DNA of 64,000 nucleotides from Taxawa tesnikishii (nom. ined.) (GCA_030247885.1 JAPDRO010000027.1:124001-188000); one strand, 5' to 3'; counted from the stretch's first letter, positions 1 through 12,524 are shown. Translations and numbers: made by a program. Notes: generated by a model from the sequence alone, not told the origin.

Positions 1-698
1 CACATCCTCGCCATCTCCATCGCAGTCTCAAACATCTCCTCCGGCTTGGCTACAGCATCCACGATCCCGTCCTCAAGCGCTTGCTCGCCCGTCCACCTAT
101 GCGCCTCCAACAGCATTTTGCGTGCAATCTGAGGGCGCAGCTTGAGTCTGGGCAAGGCGCCGATACCGGGGAAGTGCAGGCCTAGGTTTACGGGCGGCAT
201 GGAGAGAAAACCGCGGGATGAGTTCATAACACGATAGTCGTGCGCGAGTGCGAACGGGCAAGCGCCGCCAAAGGTGTGGCCGGTCAGCAGCGCGATGGTC
301 GGGTAGGGAAAGTCGAGGATTGTGGCTAACAGAGGGTAGAAACCGTCGCTATTTGCGAACGGATTTGTGTCTGATTCATCTAGCTCGAGGCCCTGCGTAC
401 GGACAATGTCAGTTGCTATGTGACTTGTCCGGTGCTGAAGGTGATCATGGCGGTCCGAACAAAGGTGTTCATGAGCTTACAGTACACCAGAATTTAGCAT
501 CGTTGCCTTTTGTAATCACAGCCCCTCGGCATTGGGACCGAGCAGCTTCTGGATTGAGTGAAAGGCCTTGATCAGTTTTTGGCAGTAGGCAGAGTTGAGT
601 CTGTTCTCTGGCGCTTTCCGCATGGTGATGACGAAGATCTGGCCATAACGATCGATGGCGAGGTCGTTGTCGGCAAGGATTGAAGCAGGATTGGCCAT
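1..698 (-). CDS. Enoyl-CoA hydratase/isomerase (crotonase) family protein, 3' part outside window
   Basis: Partial gene: ATG at 698, exon 1 481..698, intron 393..480 (GTAAGC...GCAG), exon 2 from 392 running off the left edge. The family hydrates or isomerises enoyl-CoA in fatty-acid oxidation, usually in peroxisomes or mitochondria. The protein shows the APENRLN start of the crotonase fold, then FWCTGLELDE after the splice, TGHTFGGACPFALAHDYRVM (the oxyanion-hole region) and PPVNLGLHFPG, as in fungal delta3,delta2-enoyl-CoA isomerase-like members. Exon 1 changes frame at the C4/G4 run at 522-525: NAEG is followed in the next frame by AVITKGNDAKFWC. One more G would restore the family sequence, so I read it as an assembly error rather than a pseudogene. 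The peroxisomal signal and exact substrate cannot be judged because the C-terminus is missing. Confidence 0.88.
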
Positions 699-2490
699 TG
701 TTGGCTGTCTTCGGAAGCGAGCTCAGCCCATAGTGGGAGGTCGTCAATGTCCACAACAGAGAGGATATAACAACAACAACAGCAAGGCTGAGTGCAGAGG
801 GGTTCGGGGAAGAGATGCGGGGAAGAGGAGGAACCTCGGGATTGGGGCGTACGATTCGTCAAAATGGAAACGTGATACTGATGCATTTAATATGAAATTT
901 TTGGCCTTGTCTGTTCCAGTGGCATGGCACTTGACTACGAATTTACTGAAATCAAGAGATTGCAGGTTCGATCATTGCCGCGGTCATATTTTCGTTTGTA
1001 GAACTCGTCTCATGGAACCGGCATCAAGCCGAAATCGTGGGATGAATCGATTGCTAGGTAGCGATGCGCTTAGGTACTCATCGGGCATCATCGTATATAT
1101 AACATAAAATATTCCATCTTGGAATAGAGTACTTATACTTGTCTAAGTCAAACTTGCGTTAGACTCTCGCAAGCTGTTATATAGTCGCATACAGCGCGTG
1201 TAAACACAATAAACAGCGTTCTACAGGCCGCAAAGAACTTCCATCTATGGCCTAGGTGGCCTCGGCTTTCGATGAATCTGTAATGTGGTTCGTCATGCTG
1301 CTTCCATGTATCAGCGACAGTGTCTTATTCTTCCGTCTGTAAGCATGAGAGCTGGCTTCAAAACGCCGATCGGTCTGCTCCTGCTCTCTTGCGAGCACCT
1401 GGTCAGGATGAGCTGGAAGTCCAAGAAGAAGGCCCCTGCCTGCCACAAGAGTTGAATATGCACAACGCCGTGGTTGCTTTCCTGTTTTTGTACCGCGAAA
1501 CCCACAACACAACGCTCAGCCCAACGATAAGAGCCCAAGCGACCCGCATCTGAAAACAAGTGCGTAATCTTCTGTCAATGGCGGTTTCTGTTGATCGGGC
1601 ATGTGATTTGTCCTCGAGGAACCAGAGAGACATGCGGCGTGCAATAGCCCTATGTGGGTGCACGTGAGGTAGCTCGTGACAAAAACCACGATTTGTACGC
1701 TAGACAGCTTCACGAATGATTAGAACTGACTCGCATGGCTAGACAAAGGGTTCTCAACGAATAGCATGGATCACCTAACGTTCAGACAAGAGCAAGCGCT
1801 AGCAGCTTAGGTCATGGAAGAACCAAAATCGTTACGCGTGAAAGACTAGCGTACTATGTGGCAAGATAGGAGCAATCTATTGCATCTGTGTAGATACGGT
1901 AGCTTTAACGTCCAAGGCGCAAGCGATTTGCCCCTCGTGACGAGCTGTAACGAAGGAGCGACAAGAAATCTAATGCGATCGATCTAGAGGAACTAGGACA
2001 TCGTCCTGGTTTTAGGACGAAGGATGTGCTCGCGTGGCCCACAATGACATGAAGATCAGAAAGCCGCACTACCAGGCTGCGGGTCGAGCTGTAGAGGTGA
2101 CTTGCCAATTGGGAAAGAGTGCAGGTTCTGCTGCGCAGAGGAATGTACTGTACGCACTGCTGAAGGTAGGAACCTCATTCCATAATATGCCAACTGTTTA
2201 CCGGCTTGGGAAGCACAGAATAGAGATTTAGGGTGTTCACTTGTAGTATAGCTATGGTGGCGATGCTAAAGTACAGGTGAAATGAAGCAGTCTTTCTCTC
2301 TCCCTTCCGACTTAATACATATACCCTCTCCATCGTAACCTTGGCCTGCCGCTTTTGAGTCAGGTCTTCTATGCAGCCAAGCAGGCATGTTTCAGCGCTT
2401 CTTGACCGCACGATCAATGCCATCCGGACATTGATATAGCAACTCTGGCAGTGTGCATAACTATATCTGAGACTAGACTACATGCCTGAC
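699..2490. other. Intergenic region with no gene seen
   Basis: About 1.8 kb between the start of the crotonase gene and the 3' end of the EDC4-like gene. Only short ORFs on both strands occur, without recognisable domains or plausible splice chains. A short minus-strand ORF near 1552 begins with a hydrophobic stretch but lacks other support. Part of the region must hold the crotonase promoter. Confidence 0.5.
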
Positions 2491-5400
2491 TCACGCGGTC
2501 AGGGTCTTGATCTCGCCAATCTGTCTCGCAAGCGCAGAGAGCTTGCGCAGAGCTGGGTCGCCGGGGTACTTTTCGGCAATCTGCATGTAGGCGCCCTGCA
2601 TCCTCTGCTGCAGCACGTCGACAATCTTAGGCGCGACTTCGAAGATCTCAGGATCCTGGAGGTCGGGACGTGAGCGAATGAGCGAGAGGGGAGAAGAGCT
2701 TAGGATACGACGTACCTTGAGGTCCATGGTGCCGATGATGATGCCAAGCCACTCGAGACGCTCGTGGATGTTCTTCTCGAAGGATGCAGTAAGGGCAATG
2801 GAGACGGAGAGCGTCACGAGTGGAGACAACCTGGTCAGGTACTGTGGATTGACACGGACAAAAACTTGTCAAAGAGATCGCCCTGGCGAGGAGATTGGAG
2901 CCACTGTGGATGAGTTAGCTATCTTCAAGCAGTCAAGCAACAGAAAAGATACACACAGCAATGGTTGCTTCCTCGTACTTTCCGTCGGTCATAAGCTGGG
3001 TGACGGTCTGCACTTCGAGATCCTCTTGCGACGGAGCGGCGGGCTGCGAGCGAACAGAAGCAGCCGATTTGTCGGAAGCCTCGCGAGCTGCGTTGCTTGC
3101 GGCAATTTGGCTTTGCAGCTGCAGAATCTGCTCCTGGAAGGCAGCTTGACCAGCAGACACGGCCTGGATAATATCGGACATGCCGCGTGCAAGGTCGGTA
3201 AGCTCTGCGATCTTGGCGTTATCGCTGAGGCGCCGTGCTTCGACCTGGCGAAGCTGCTCGGCGAAGCGGCGCTCGGCATCGGCAGCGGACTTTTGTGTGC
3301 TACTCGAGAGATTGGTGACCGCCGGCAACACGAGGTTGCGCACGGCCGCGTTCACAGTCTGGTCGATGTGCGCAGTAAGCTTGCTAGCAGTCTGTTCGCT
3401 GATAGAGCGGTGTACATCCTTGTCCTGCATGGCACGTGGGACGGCGGAGGCAAGCGCCTGTGAGAACGTATGTTCGATAGTGGAGTTGATCTGACTGGTG
3501 AGGGCAGGCAGAAGAGTTTGTTGGATGCCGGCAGTGATCATCTTCGACAGACTCTTCTCAACATTGTCGGTGAGCGTACTAGAGACCAGGCGCAGGACTG
3601 CATCCTGCTTGGCCGCGGCTGCTGCATCCTGCACACGTCGGTCATCATCGAAGTGCTTGTACAGTGCGTCGAGCTCTTTCGAGAATATGCCGCTCATGCT
3701 TGATGTGACATCCTTGGTAATGCCATCGATATCCGACTTGTTGAAGCCAGAAGCGGCGGCAGGAGATTTTGCTCGCGTCTCAACAACCGGAATTGATGCA
3801 TTGACTTGAACAGGCTCCGGCTCAGGGATGGAGGGCTTCGCGCTCTGTGCGGCCATAGCGTATGAGGCAGGAGTGATGATTGGTGGGTTGACAGCAGGTT
3901 GGCTTGCGGCCGGTGCAGGCTCCTCAGCTGCAGCTTGCTTCTTCTTGCTAGCTTTGTTTGTGCCGTTGACAGCGCTGATTTCTGGCTTGTCTGCGCGAGA
4001 CAGAACAGACTTCGTGGTTTCGCTCTTTTGGCGCGCCGGTGTCTGCGGTGCAGAAGTGTCTTCAGTAATTGTAGAGCGAACCTTCGCAGGAGTTTCGCCG
4101 GTGACGTCACTAGCTACTGGAGCAGGTGGCACGCGAATGTCGTGAACAGAGATCACACCAGCATTCTCAGCATCAACAGGGTGCTGCACCTTGTTGTCCG
4201 GACCCCAGCCCAAATCGGTACGGTTGATCTTGAGGCAAGTAACGCCCTTCGAGTGCATAGCATACAATTCGAAGAGTAATTCCTCCTCCGAGTCGGACGG
4301 GTTGGCAGGCGTCTTGAGCATTTCCACGCTGCGCAGCTCTCCCTTCTGCGCGAAGGAATATTCACGAATACCGCTCATGATAGCGGTCGACTCCGGACGA
4401 GGCAGATGCGTGTCTTGGGCCGCCACCATCGTGACGTAGCGCGCTTGATCCAAGTTGGGAATGTGGTAGCGCGGTGCCGACAGATGAATGAAGTAGATGG
4501 AGTTGCGCGTGGGGTGGCCGAGAGCAATGATACCAGACTTGGGGTGGTAAGCAATGCTGCAGATGGCATCGGAGTCCTTGTCGTGCGGGAAGTGCAATTC
4601 TTGCACAGGCTTGCCGAGACCGAGATCCCACAGCTGCAGGATGTGGTTCTGCTTCAGACCCACGATCAAGTAGCGGAGAGCAACGCCCTTAACGCATGGT
4701 CTCTCCTTGTCCACAAACATCACAGAGGATGGTGTAGCTTTCTCTGCAGGGCTTGTTGTGATGAGCGTCATCAGTGGAGCCTTCTGCTCAATAGAGTTGC
4801 GTTTGCCGGGGAACGCGTCGCGAGCCCTCTCAGCAATCTCGCGAATGTCCCAGAACTTGATACGGCCGCTCTTGTCAAGAGAGACGAGCAGGCTGTCATC
4901 CTCACTGAACGTGAAGTCTTTGCCAGCCTTGCCCGTCACGATCTTGAAAGAGTGGTCTTGGAGAAACTTCTCGTGATCCACAATGCGAGTCTTCGGATCC
5001 GTATACGACGCCGAGCGTGCGACCAGTGGTGCAATGATATAGATGGATTTGCCCCTGGAGATACCGAAGAACTCAACGTGGCGAGAACTCATCTTCGCGC
5101 GAGTCTTGACTGGGCTACCGGAAGTGTTATCGTCTTGCACTGGAACAGGTGGGAGTACGAAACCTTGCGACTCTGGATTGCTGTCGACGAACTCCTCTCC
5201 AGTCACGGATTTGCTGAAGGTAGTCCAGTAGACGGAGCCGTTGACTCCGGTGCCCAAGACAGATTCGGTATCCTTGACGGAGCTGCTCGTGGTGCACATC
5301 TGGAGATTGAAGATGCGCTCACTGCCCGAACGGAAGACACTCTTGTCGCGACCTGTCTCCTGCTGAATCACGCGGAAGCCACTGTTCTTGGGCAGAGCGT

Positions 5401-6781
5401 ATACGATGTGGTGTTGCGATGCAGTGACCAGGGAGCGGTCAATCTGGTCGAAGTCCTTCTTCATCCTGGCAATGTCGACGAGACTGTCCGAGCGGAAAGA
5501 GGAAGGTATACTCGTCTTGTTAATCTGGATAGAGACAAACGGCCTCATTGGGAAGTTGTAAACCAGCACCTTGCCGCCATCCTCCTTGGGGGTCTCTTCG
5601 AGATCGGCGCTCTCCCAACTATCAGCGACATCTTCCTCTGTGTTTCCGGTTGCAGCTGCTGCAGCGGCGGTCGATTGGCCTGCGCTAGCCCCTCTGCCTG
5701 TGCCAGCACTTCCTCGAGTTGTTTGTCAACCCTCTCGCCTACTCCACTGAGGGCTTCAGCAACGCTTTGGTTCTTTGGTTCAGCGCCGATTCCCATAAGC
5801 GACTCGATCTTGCTACGACCATCGGGAAGTGGGGATGGTGCAGGCGATGCCAGCTTGCGGGCCTTCGCAGCTGGGGCAGCGTCAGCATCACCGTTGGCGC
5901 CAGAAGCTGCATCGGCAGCCGCCTTAGAAGTAGGTTTGGGTGTAAGCTTTCGAGGAGAAGAAGCAGAAAGCGCCTCAAAGGGGTTGACGTAAGTGAAGAT
6001 GCCGGGCTTGCTGGCAGGTTGTGGTGGACCTTCAAACGACGGTGTGGCTTCACGCGACTCGGTTGTGCCGAAGAGTCTGGCAGGTGTAGCTTCCCTTGAT
6101 GTTCTTGACGGCTCTACCTTTGCCTTTTCCAATTCCGAAGCAAGAATTGTGTCCGCAAGATCCTCCGCGAGCTTCTCTACAGAAGCGCTGGGCTGTTGTG
6201 GCTGCGGGGCCTGCAGTGGCTCGCTAGAAGCTTGCTTAGGGCGATTCAGAAGGTTGAGAAGAAAGTCTTGTGGATTGCCCACAGGAGACGTGACGCCTTC
6301 CTGTCTGAAAGGCGCGGAAGCAAGAGGCAACTGCATAGTTGCTGATGGAGATGGCTTGTGGTGAAACGAAGCGACTACATCAGAAGCTGAGACGCCGCGT
6401 GCTGAACCGCTTGGGACAGCAGATGGGGTCGACTGGCCCAGGGAAGGGCTGCGTGGGGCATTGATGTTCTGCATGGCGGCTAGCGGGCTTGAGGTGCTCG
6501 CAGAGACATTGGTGTTGAACTTCAGCAGGTTGAGGAGGTTATTCGCCTTTGGGTCTGGTGCGGGTGTGTTGTGTGCTGGGCTCATGATGGCCGACGAATG
6601 GACTGGGTTCGGAGTTTGGAGGGAGGCGAAAAGAGCGGCGAGGATACAGAAGGCGGTTGGTAAGAATTCGAGGATGGCTGTGCCCAGATTGATGGCTGCT
6701 GTTGAGCGCTGGACGACTGGGGGCGCCCTCATTCGCAGTTGGGCTCTTCAAGCGACTAAACAGCTCCTGCAGGTCCGCCAT
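2491..6781 (-). CDS. EDC4/Ge-1-like WD40 scaffold of mRNA decapping
   Basis: Exons 2957..6781, 2716..2903 and 2491..2655; introns 2904..2956 and 2656..2715 (60 bp, in frame). About 1,390 aa. The start MADLQELFSRLK at 6781 is typical of fungal Ge-1 proteins. The first 400 residues are low complexity and carry NNLLNLLKF. A WD40 region opens with VLVYNFPMRPFVSIQI near residue 405 and includes FWDIREIA. A Pro/Ala-rich linker follows, then a long helical C-terminal domain (FSKELDALYKHFDDDRRVQ, later FEKNIHERLEWLG). Ge-1 proteins hold Dcp1/Dcp2 in cytoplasmic P-bodies through this helical tail. Four frame breaks (runs at 6719-6723, 6615-6617, 5689-5692 and 2860-2864) each need one added base. With them the protein reads through without gaps. 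Identification rests on domain order and motifs. Confidence 0.9.
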
Positions 6782-7767
6782 CGTGAGCGAGTCGGCGCGT
6801 CGGACGCGCAGAAGTCGTGTTGCTGCCGCTTGAGTGGTGAATTGGTGAAGGATGGGTGGAATGCGGTAAGCTGGACGGAGAACCACTGAATACTGTGGCG
6901 GGTGTGAAGTGAAGGAAGGTTAAGGTAGAGACGTAAAGACACCAAATATCAGAAGGAAGAAGGATGAAAGCTGCGAAGGTGAAGCAGCTCAATCGACGGC
7001 AGTGCCAAGACTCCACATCCGCACCGCGACGCAATGACGTTTACCGAAATCGATTCTATCCAATTCCAACGATAGATACAGTGCTGCAACGGTCGGGCAT
7101 CAGAACTGTTGAACAGATTGGACCTGTCTAAGATACCTCCTCAAGTTGTGTTTGACCCAACCGAACTGCTCGGCTCTGCGGCACCTCGAAATCCCGCATA
7201 TCAAATATCCGATACACAATGCAACTGTCTATCTCAGATCGAGGAGTGTCCGAAGCACGGACACGCTCGTCTCCCTATGGTCTAGACGTAGCCATGTCTA
7301 TATGATGTACGATCCACCATTTAGTACGTGGTGGCGGACAAAACAACGTGAGACGTCAGTGTTCTTAACAGGCCGTCAGCGTCACAGGTCGGCCACTTGT
7401 TTCCAGACGGACATGGGAGCAGGCACAACTAAAGCATACCGTTCCAGCCCCTTCTTACGCCTCCAAAAGCCTGCCTTTCCATATACTGTTTTGCCAAATC
7501 GGGGGACATCGCTTGGAAACACCTGCATGATTAAGTCTCGAAGGCCGCAATTTTGGACCGCCCAAGGAACATATCCACATGTGACATGCTTGTCTTCAGT
7601 CGAGCTGGGAAGGTAAATCTTTGCATGCTCTAGTTATTCTGATTTGAACTGCTCCACTGAAAACTTTGTTGCTTAGCTGGTCAAGCTGGGTATCTGTCCG
7701 TAACGCCACCATTTCCTAGAAGAAGAAGAAGAAGAAGAAGAAGAAGAAAAATCCACCGGGTCATTCC
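6782..7767. promoter_or_regulatory. Intergenic: EDC4-like promoter and DCAF4-like 3' flank
   Basis: No gene recognised. The right part, just past the stop of the next gene, holds the GAA-type microsatellite. The left part is the presumed promoter and 5' UTR of the EDC4-like gene. No specific factor site is claimed. Confidence 0.45.
7718..7748. repeat. (AGA)n trinucleotide microsatellite
   Basis: About ten uninterrupted AGA units just downstream of the DCAF4-like stop codon. It is a purine-rich tract in the 3' flank and likely length-polymorphic. Confidence 0.95.
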
Positions 7768-9701
7768 TCATCGTCGTCTCGTCCGCCTCACGTCCGCATA
7801 CGTTGCATGGAGCTGACGCCCGGTGCTGGCTGCTGACGCGCCAGTCTTCTTGTCCCCTCTCTTCAGCGGCACAATCGGGTCGCCTTCCTCCTCATCATCT
7901 TCCACATTGTGTTCATGGTCGCCATCGCGACCCCACTTCCATTCAAACAGCTTCCCGCCTGCGCAGCCCTTCAGAGCCATGTTTCCCTTCTCGTCCTCTG
8001 CGAACCGTAATCTACGCACATACTCCGGGTTGCGTTTTGCAAACGAAGTCTGGCGCGGCCGGCTTCGGAGGAGAGAGCCGTGCGCTCTCGAGGAATCCGC
8101 GTCGTCCGAGACATCGCCCTCGCCAGCATCTGGTGGCGGACTCTTAGTCGCAATGTGCTTTCCCGTGGTCAGAGAGTAGATCTGCACCTTGCCAGCTTCT
8201 CCGTCTCCACTAGCTGCGTCTCTGATGGCGAGCATCTTTCCTTCCGCCCACACATCCATGGCGCCGATAGGGTAGTACGTCGCTAACTCCACCCGCCACA
8301 GCGGCATGCTTACGGGCTTCCGCTGAGGCCACTTTTGCTTTGACCCGAGCTCGGCGACCGGCATGCGCACATCATAGAGCGCCGCTCCATCGAAGCCTGA
8401 GACGACGATCTGTTGGTCGTTTCCGGCCGAGCAGATGCCAGTGACGCCGGTGGGGTGGCGAAAGCGCTGCGATTTACCGCCGGATCGTGTATCCCAAAGC
8501 AGTACCGTTCCGTCCGTGGCGCCGCCGAGGACGACATTGGGCGAGAGCCAGGAGACGGCTTTGACAGCTCTGGGCGTGGCGTGATTTTGCATTGTATCGG
8601 TGTTTGTGTTGAGAGCCCACATGCCACGATCAGAGGAGATGGCAATCTTGTTGTCCACGTTCACAGCCGAGGCCCAAATGGTGGTATCGAGGGGCCCTAG
8701 TGATCGAAATTGAGGTGTTGTATATTCAGACCAGTCAAATGTCTCCTTGAGAGAATTCAGGGAAACCAGGAAGACGTTGCCCGGGCCCTGGTTGATCAAT
8801 GCCGTAGCGACAACGACGTGTGATTTCGCAACACTGATGGAGGAGATCTCCGAGTTGAAGAATGCAAGATCTTGGGATACACGCCGTGTAGGGCTGATCC
8901 ACTGTAGACGTCCAGTACCAGAGGAACCGACACCCCAGACAACGGCTTGATCGTCGACTGCGAAGTCGTATACTATTCCACGTCGACCGCAGCTCGCGCA
9001 TTCTCCTGCGTCTTGGTCCAGCTTAGGGAGCAATTGTGATGCGATGGCCGCTGTACGAGCGGGACCGTAACCCTTGGATTGACCCAGCTCTCTCATCAAC
9101 GTGATGCCAGAGGCAAGTGGAGAACGCAACGTGCGAGATCGAGTCACAGTCTCCAATTGTTTTTTCCGCTGTTCAGCTGCGGCGCGTTTGCGCTTCTGGG
9201 ACGTGGATCAGCGACTTGTTCAGTACGATGAAGCAGCGGTGCCGACAGGGCTTCAACAGTCGGTTGAGATGGCTGACTGACTATTACCACGAGGCAGCGG
9301 CAATAGCACAGCATACGCAGACATGGACTGTTTTGTGCTTGGCCTGAGTGCTTCGCCATGGCCATAGAGACAACAAGACTTGGCAGTTCGGCCTCGACAA
9401 CGCCTTTGTAGGTGCGGAGTTCGCGTTGCAATGGCAGTCAGTCAGTCAGTTGGCTCAGCTGACTGTCGAAAACAGTGTTGTTTCCCTGCATATGCGGATA
9501 ACCAGATCCGTTGTAAAGATGGCAGGGGAACACACGCTTTTCGGGGAACGACCAGTCACTCACTCTTGAGGCCTCGGTTTCTTTCTTCACGTTTTCTCTG
9601 GAGTACTTTGCGCCCTCTGGTGCGACATGGTTCGCTTGGATTTTGAAATACTTCTTCTTGTCGTCGTCCCAGTACATGCCAGGGAGGTCACCACGGAACA
9701 T
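7768..9701 (-). CDS. DCAF4/WDR21-like WD40 protein
   Basis: Exons 9564..9701 and 7768..9195 with one intron, 9196..9563 (GTGAGT...CCCAG), unusually long for this window. About 520 aa. The N-terminus GDLPGMYWDDDKKKYFKI is the conserved opening of DDB1-CUL4-associated factor 4, followed by a basic helix (RKRKRAAAEQRKKQ) across the splice and a C-x2-C pair (CASCG). WD repeats include GTVLLWDTRSG, a canonical WD-R blade end, and the final FEWKWG blade. Such proteins act as substrate receptors for CUL4-DDB1 ubiquitin ligases; that role here is inferred from the family. The tail is acidic then basic, hinting at nuclear location. It lies head to head with SelO across a repeat-rich 0.7-kb promoter. 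Start at 9701 is the first ATG; an upstream exon cannot be excluded. Confidence 0.82.
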
Positions 9702-9726
9702 GACCGGAATCTCCTCGGTGGAGGGC

Positions 9727-9761
9727 TGCTTTCTGCTTTCTGCTTTCTGCTTTCTGCTTTC
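9727..9761. repeat. Heptamer minisatellite (TGCTTTC)x5
   Basis: Five exact copies of a 7-bp unit, pyrimidine-rich on the plus strand, in the 5' leader/promoter of the DCAF4-like gene. Confidence 0.95.
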
Positions 9762-10030
9762 GATGGTATCTGGCCTACGGTATGGTGTTGTCGAGATGTT
9801 GTGCGTGTGGCTTCACTTGTTGGTTGGTCCAACAGATCGAAGAAAACTGGCAATGACCGGCACTGCACGAATGAAGGGAAGACAAACGAATGAAGTAAAA
9901 GGAGCAAACGGTCAGACAGAGGCGAAAGTGATGATGAGGTGTGGTCAGGAAAGGCCGAGCCGAGCTGCAGTGCCCCCATTAAGGTGTGGCTTTTGCCTGG
10001 TCTCTGCATGCAGCGACGGCGGCGGCGTTT

Positions 10031-10058
10031 GGTCCTTGGTCCTTGGTCCTTGGACCTT
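10031..10058. repeat. Heptamer repeat (GGTCCTT)x4
   Basis: Three exact units and one variant (GGACCTT) of a second 7-bp unit, 270 bp from the first array and unrelated to it in sequence. Confidence 0.9.
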
Positions 10059-10250
10059 GGACTGCCGCTTACCCCAGACCCGGACCCAGACCCCGATTTA
10101 TCAGAATGACATATTTGCCCCCTCCATCATATCCATATCACCGACAGAACCGCATTTGTAATGTACCATCTATATACCGGAGTGGCCCTAAGCTATTCCA
10201 TACACTTCGCCCACCAGTCGCAGCCTTGTGCTACCTTTGCATCATCGCCA

Positions 10251-10292
10251 CCTATACCTATACCTATATCTATACCCATACCTATACCTATC
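10251..10292. repeat. Hexamer repeat (CCTATA)x7 in SelO leader
   Basis: Seven near-identical hexamers. If translation began at the in-frame ATG 10161, this tract would encode alternating Pro-Ile, so it bears on the choice of SelO start. Confidence 0.9.
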
Positions 10293-10376
10293 TGCACCAC
10301 CTCGATTGTGTATGCTACCACGCACCCTCTCATCACCTCTACGAAGGACCTCGCCCCCCGCGCACGCCTCGCCGCA

Positions 10377-12373
10377 ATGGCAGCCCAGCTCAGCAACGGC
10401 CACACCAACGGCCACCAGCAGACTTTCTCCATGACTGATCTCCCCAAATCGAACAACTTCACCAGCCACCTTCCTCCAGACCCTCAGTTCCAGACTCCCG
10501 CATCATCGCACTCCACTGAGCGCAACAAACTTGGCCCACGCCTCGTCAAAGGTGCACTGTACACCTACGTCCGCCCCGAGCCCACCGCGAACCCGGAGCT
10601 CCTCGCTGTCTCGCCTGCAGCGCTCGAGTCCCTCGCGATTGATCCCTCGGCAGTCGATACCCCGGAGTTCAAGGACACAATTGCGGGGAATAGGATTTTG
10701 ACGTGGGAAGAGGGCAACGGCAAGGCCAAAGAATCCGGATCTGAAGACCAGCAGCGCAAGGACCAGATATACCCTTGGGCGCAGTGTTATGGCGGCTACC
10801 AATTCGGACAATGGGCAGGCCAGCTCGGTGACGGACGCGCCATCTCGCTGTTCGAGACGACTAACCCGAGCACCAAGATACGGTATGAGATCCAACTCAA
10901 GGGCGCTGGAAAGACGCCTTACAGTCGGTTTGCGGATGGCAAGGCAGTGCTGAGAAGCAGCATCCGTGAATTTGTGGTCAGCGAGCACCTGAATGCGTTA
11001 GGCATTCCCAGCACGAGGGCCCTGAGTCTGACGCTGTGCCCCGAAGCCAGAGTACACAGAGAAAGAGTTGAGCCCGGTGCGATTGTGGCAAGGTTTGCGC
11101 AGTCATGGCTGCGTATCGGAACATTCGATTTGATCAGGTCGCGCGGTGACCGTAACCTGTTGAGACAGCTCTCGACTTACGTGGCAGAGCAAGTGTTCCC
11201 AGGTTGGGAGTCTCTACCCGGGAAGCTAGAATCAGGCGAGCTCAGAGACACCGCCGTCGACCCCAAACGCGGCGTCCCGACCAAAGAACTGCAAGGCGAA
11301 GGGAAGGACCAAGAGAACCGCTTCACGCGCCTGTACCGCGAGATCGCCCGCCGAAATGCCAAGACCGTCGCCCACTGGCAAGCTTATGCCTTCACCAATG
11401 GCGTGCTCAATACCGACAACACTTCCATCTTCGGTCTCTCGATCGACTTCGGCCCCTTCGCCTTCCTTGACAACTTCGACCCGAACTACACGCCCAACCA
11501 CGACGATCACATGCTGCGCTACAGCTACCGCAACCAGCCAGGCATCATCCGGTGGAACCTGGTTCGTCTAGGCGAAGCCTTGGGTGAGCTGATTGGCGCG
11601 GGCGCAAAATGCGATGAGGATGAGTTTGTCAACGAAGGCGTGAGCCGCGCCTGGGCCGACGAGCTGGTCGAGCGTGCGGAGAACCTGATCGAGAAGACCG
11701 GTGAGGAGTACAAGGCCGTATTCATGGCCGAGTACAAGCGGCTCATGACGCTCCGTCTCGGCTTGAAAGAACACAAAGACGAAGACTTTGATACCCTTTT
11801 CTCCGAATGGCTGGATACCCTCGAGGCGCTGGAGCTGGATTTCAACCACTCGTTCAGGAAGATGAGCAACATCTCAATGGCGGAGCTGGAGACGGAGGAA
11901 CAGAGGAAGAATGTTGCGCCAGCGTTCTTCCACCACGAGGGCCTGACGGCTAGGACGAGCGAGGATGATGCCAAGACCAGGATCGCGAGCTGGCTCGACA
12001 AGTGGCGCGCCCGCGTTCTGGAAGACTGGGGCGAGGGCAAGGACGAGGAGCGTATGGCGGCCATGAAGAAGGTCAATCCGAGGGTAAGTTCCATCCTAAG
12101 CATGGTTTCAAGCACTGTCCTTAGATACCCCCTGCCGTAACACATGAATCGTCACTGACTGAGTGCAAACAGTTCATTCCTCGAGGCTGGATCCTCGACG
12201 AACTGATCGACCGCGTCGAGAGAAAGGGCGAGCGCGAGATCCTGCAGCAAGTCATGAACATGGCGCTTCACCCCTTCGAAGAGTCGTGGGGCTGGAACAG
12301 GGAAGAAGAGGAGCGCTACTGCGGCGATGTGCCCAGGTACAACCGCGCGATGCAGTGTTCATGCAGTTCGTAA
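10377..12373 (+). CDS. SelO family protein adenylyltransferase (UPF0061/YdiU)
   Basis: Exons 10377..12083 and 12173..12373, intron 12084..12172; 635 aa. SelO is a pseudokinase-fold enzyme that transfers AMP to Ser/Thr/Tyr of target proteins, mostly in mitochondria, in response to redox stress. Visible motifs are YGGYQFGQWAGQLGDGRA (nucleotide-binding loop), QLKGAGKTPYSRFADGKAVL, the metal-binding NTDNTSIFGLSIDFGPF, and RYSYRNQPGIIRWNL. The last residues are CSCSS: the first C aligns with no fixed site, but C-S-S replaces the Sec-Ser-Ser of animal SelO, the usual Cys form in fungi. I chose ATG 10377. An in-frame ATG at 10161 would add 72 residues including a Pro-Ile repeat and could supply a mitochondrial presequence. 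The second exon is needed for the conserved FIPRGWILDELI segment. Confidence 0.93.
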
Positions 12374-12524
12374 AAAAAAGGCTTGCAAAATTGCAGCTGT
12401 TGGTATTCCAGCGAGGGGTATCTCTTGCTCTGTAATGACTTTTAATGAAACGAAATCCGAAGCAAATTCCTTGGTCAACATGTTTACGGAGGCCATGACA
12501 TGATCGCGCGCGAGCAAGAACACC

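Larger units (their letters stand above)
9702..10376. promoter_or_regulatory. Divergent promoter between DCAF4-like and SelO
   Basis: This 675-bp head-to-head intergenic region contains three separate short tandem repeats, listed individually. No other gene is apparent. Confidence 0.6.

Noticed and set aside
900-1010. tRNA-like T-loop (GGTTCGATC) near 965
   Set aside because: The flanking stem has mismatches, and no acceptor, D or anticodon stem could be folded around it.
655-1107. 150-codon plus-strand ORF
   Set aside because: Antisense to the crotonase start and without any recognisable feature.
4406-5992. 528-codon plus-strand ORF
   Set aside because: Antisense to the well-supported EDC4-like gene; no domain, composition as expected of a shadow frame.
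10161-10376. N-terminal extension of SelO from ATG 10161
   Set aside because: Consists largely of translated hexamer repeat; kept only as an alternative because a mitochondrial presequence is conceivable.
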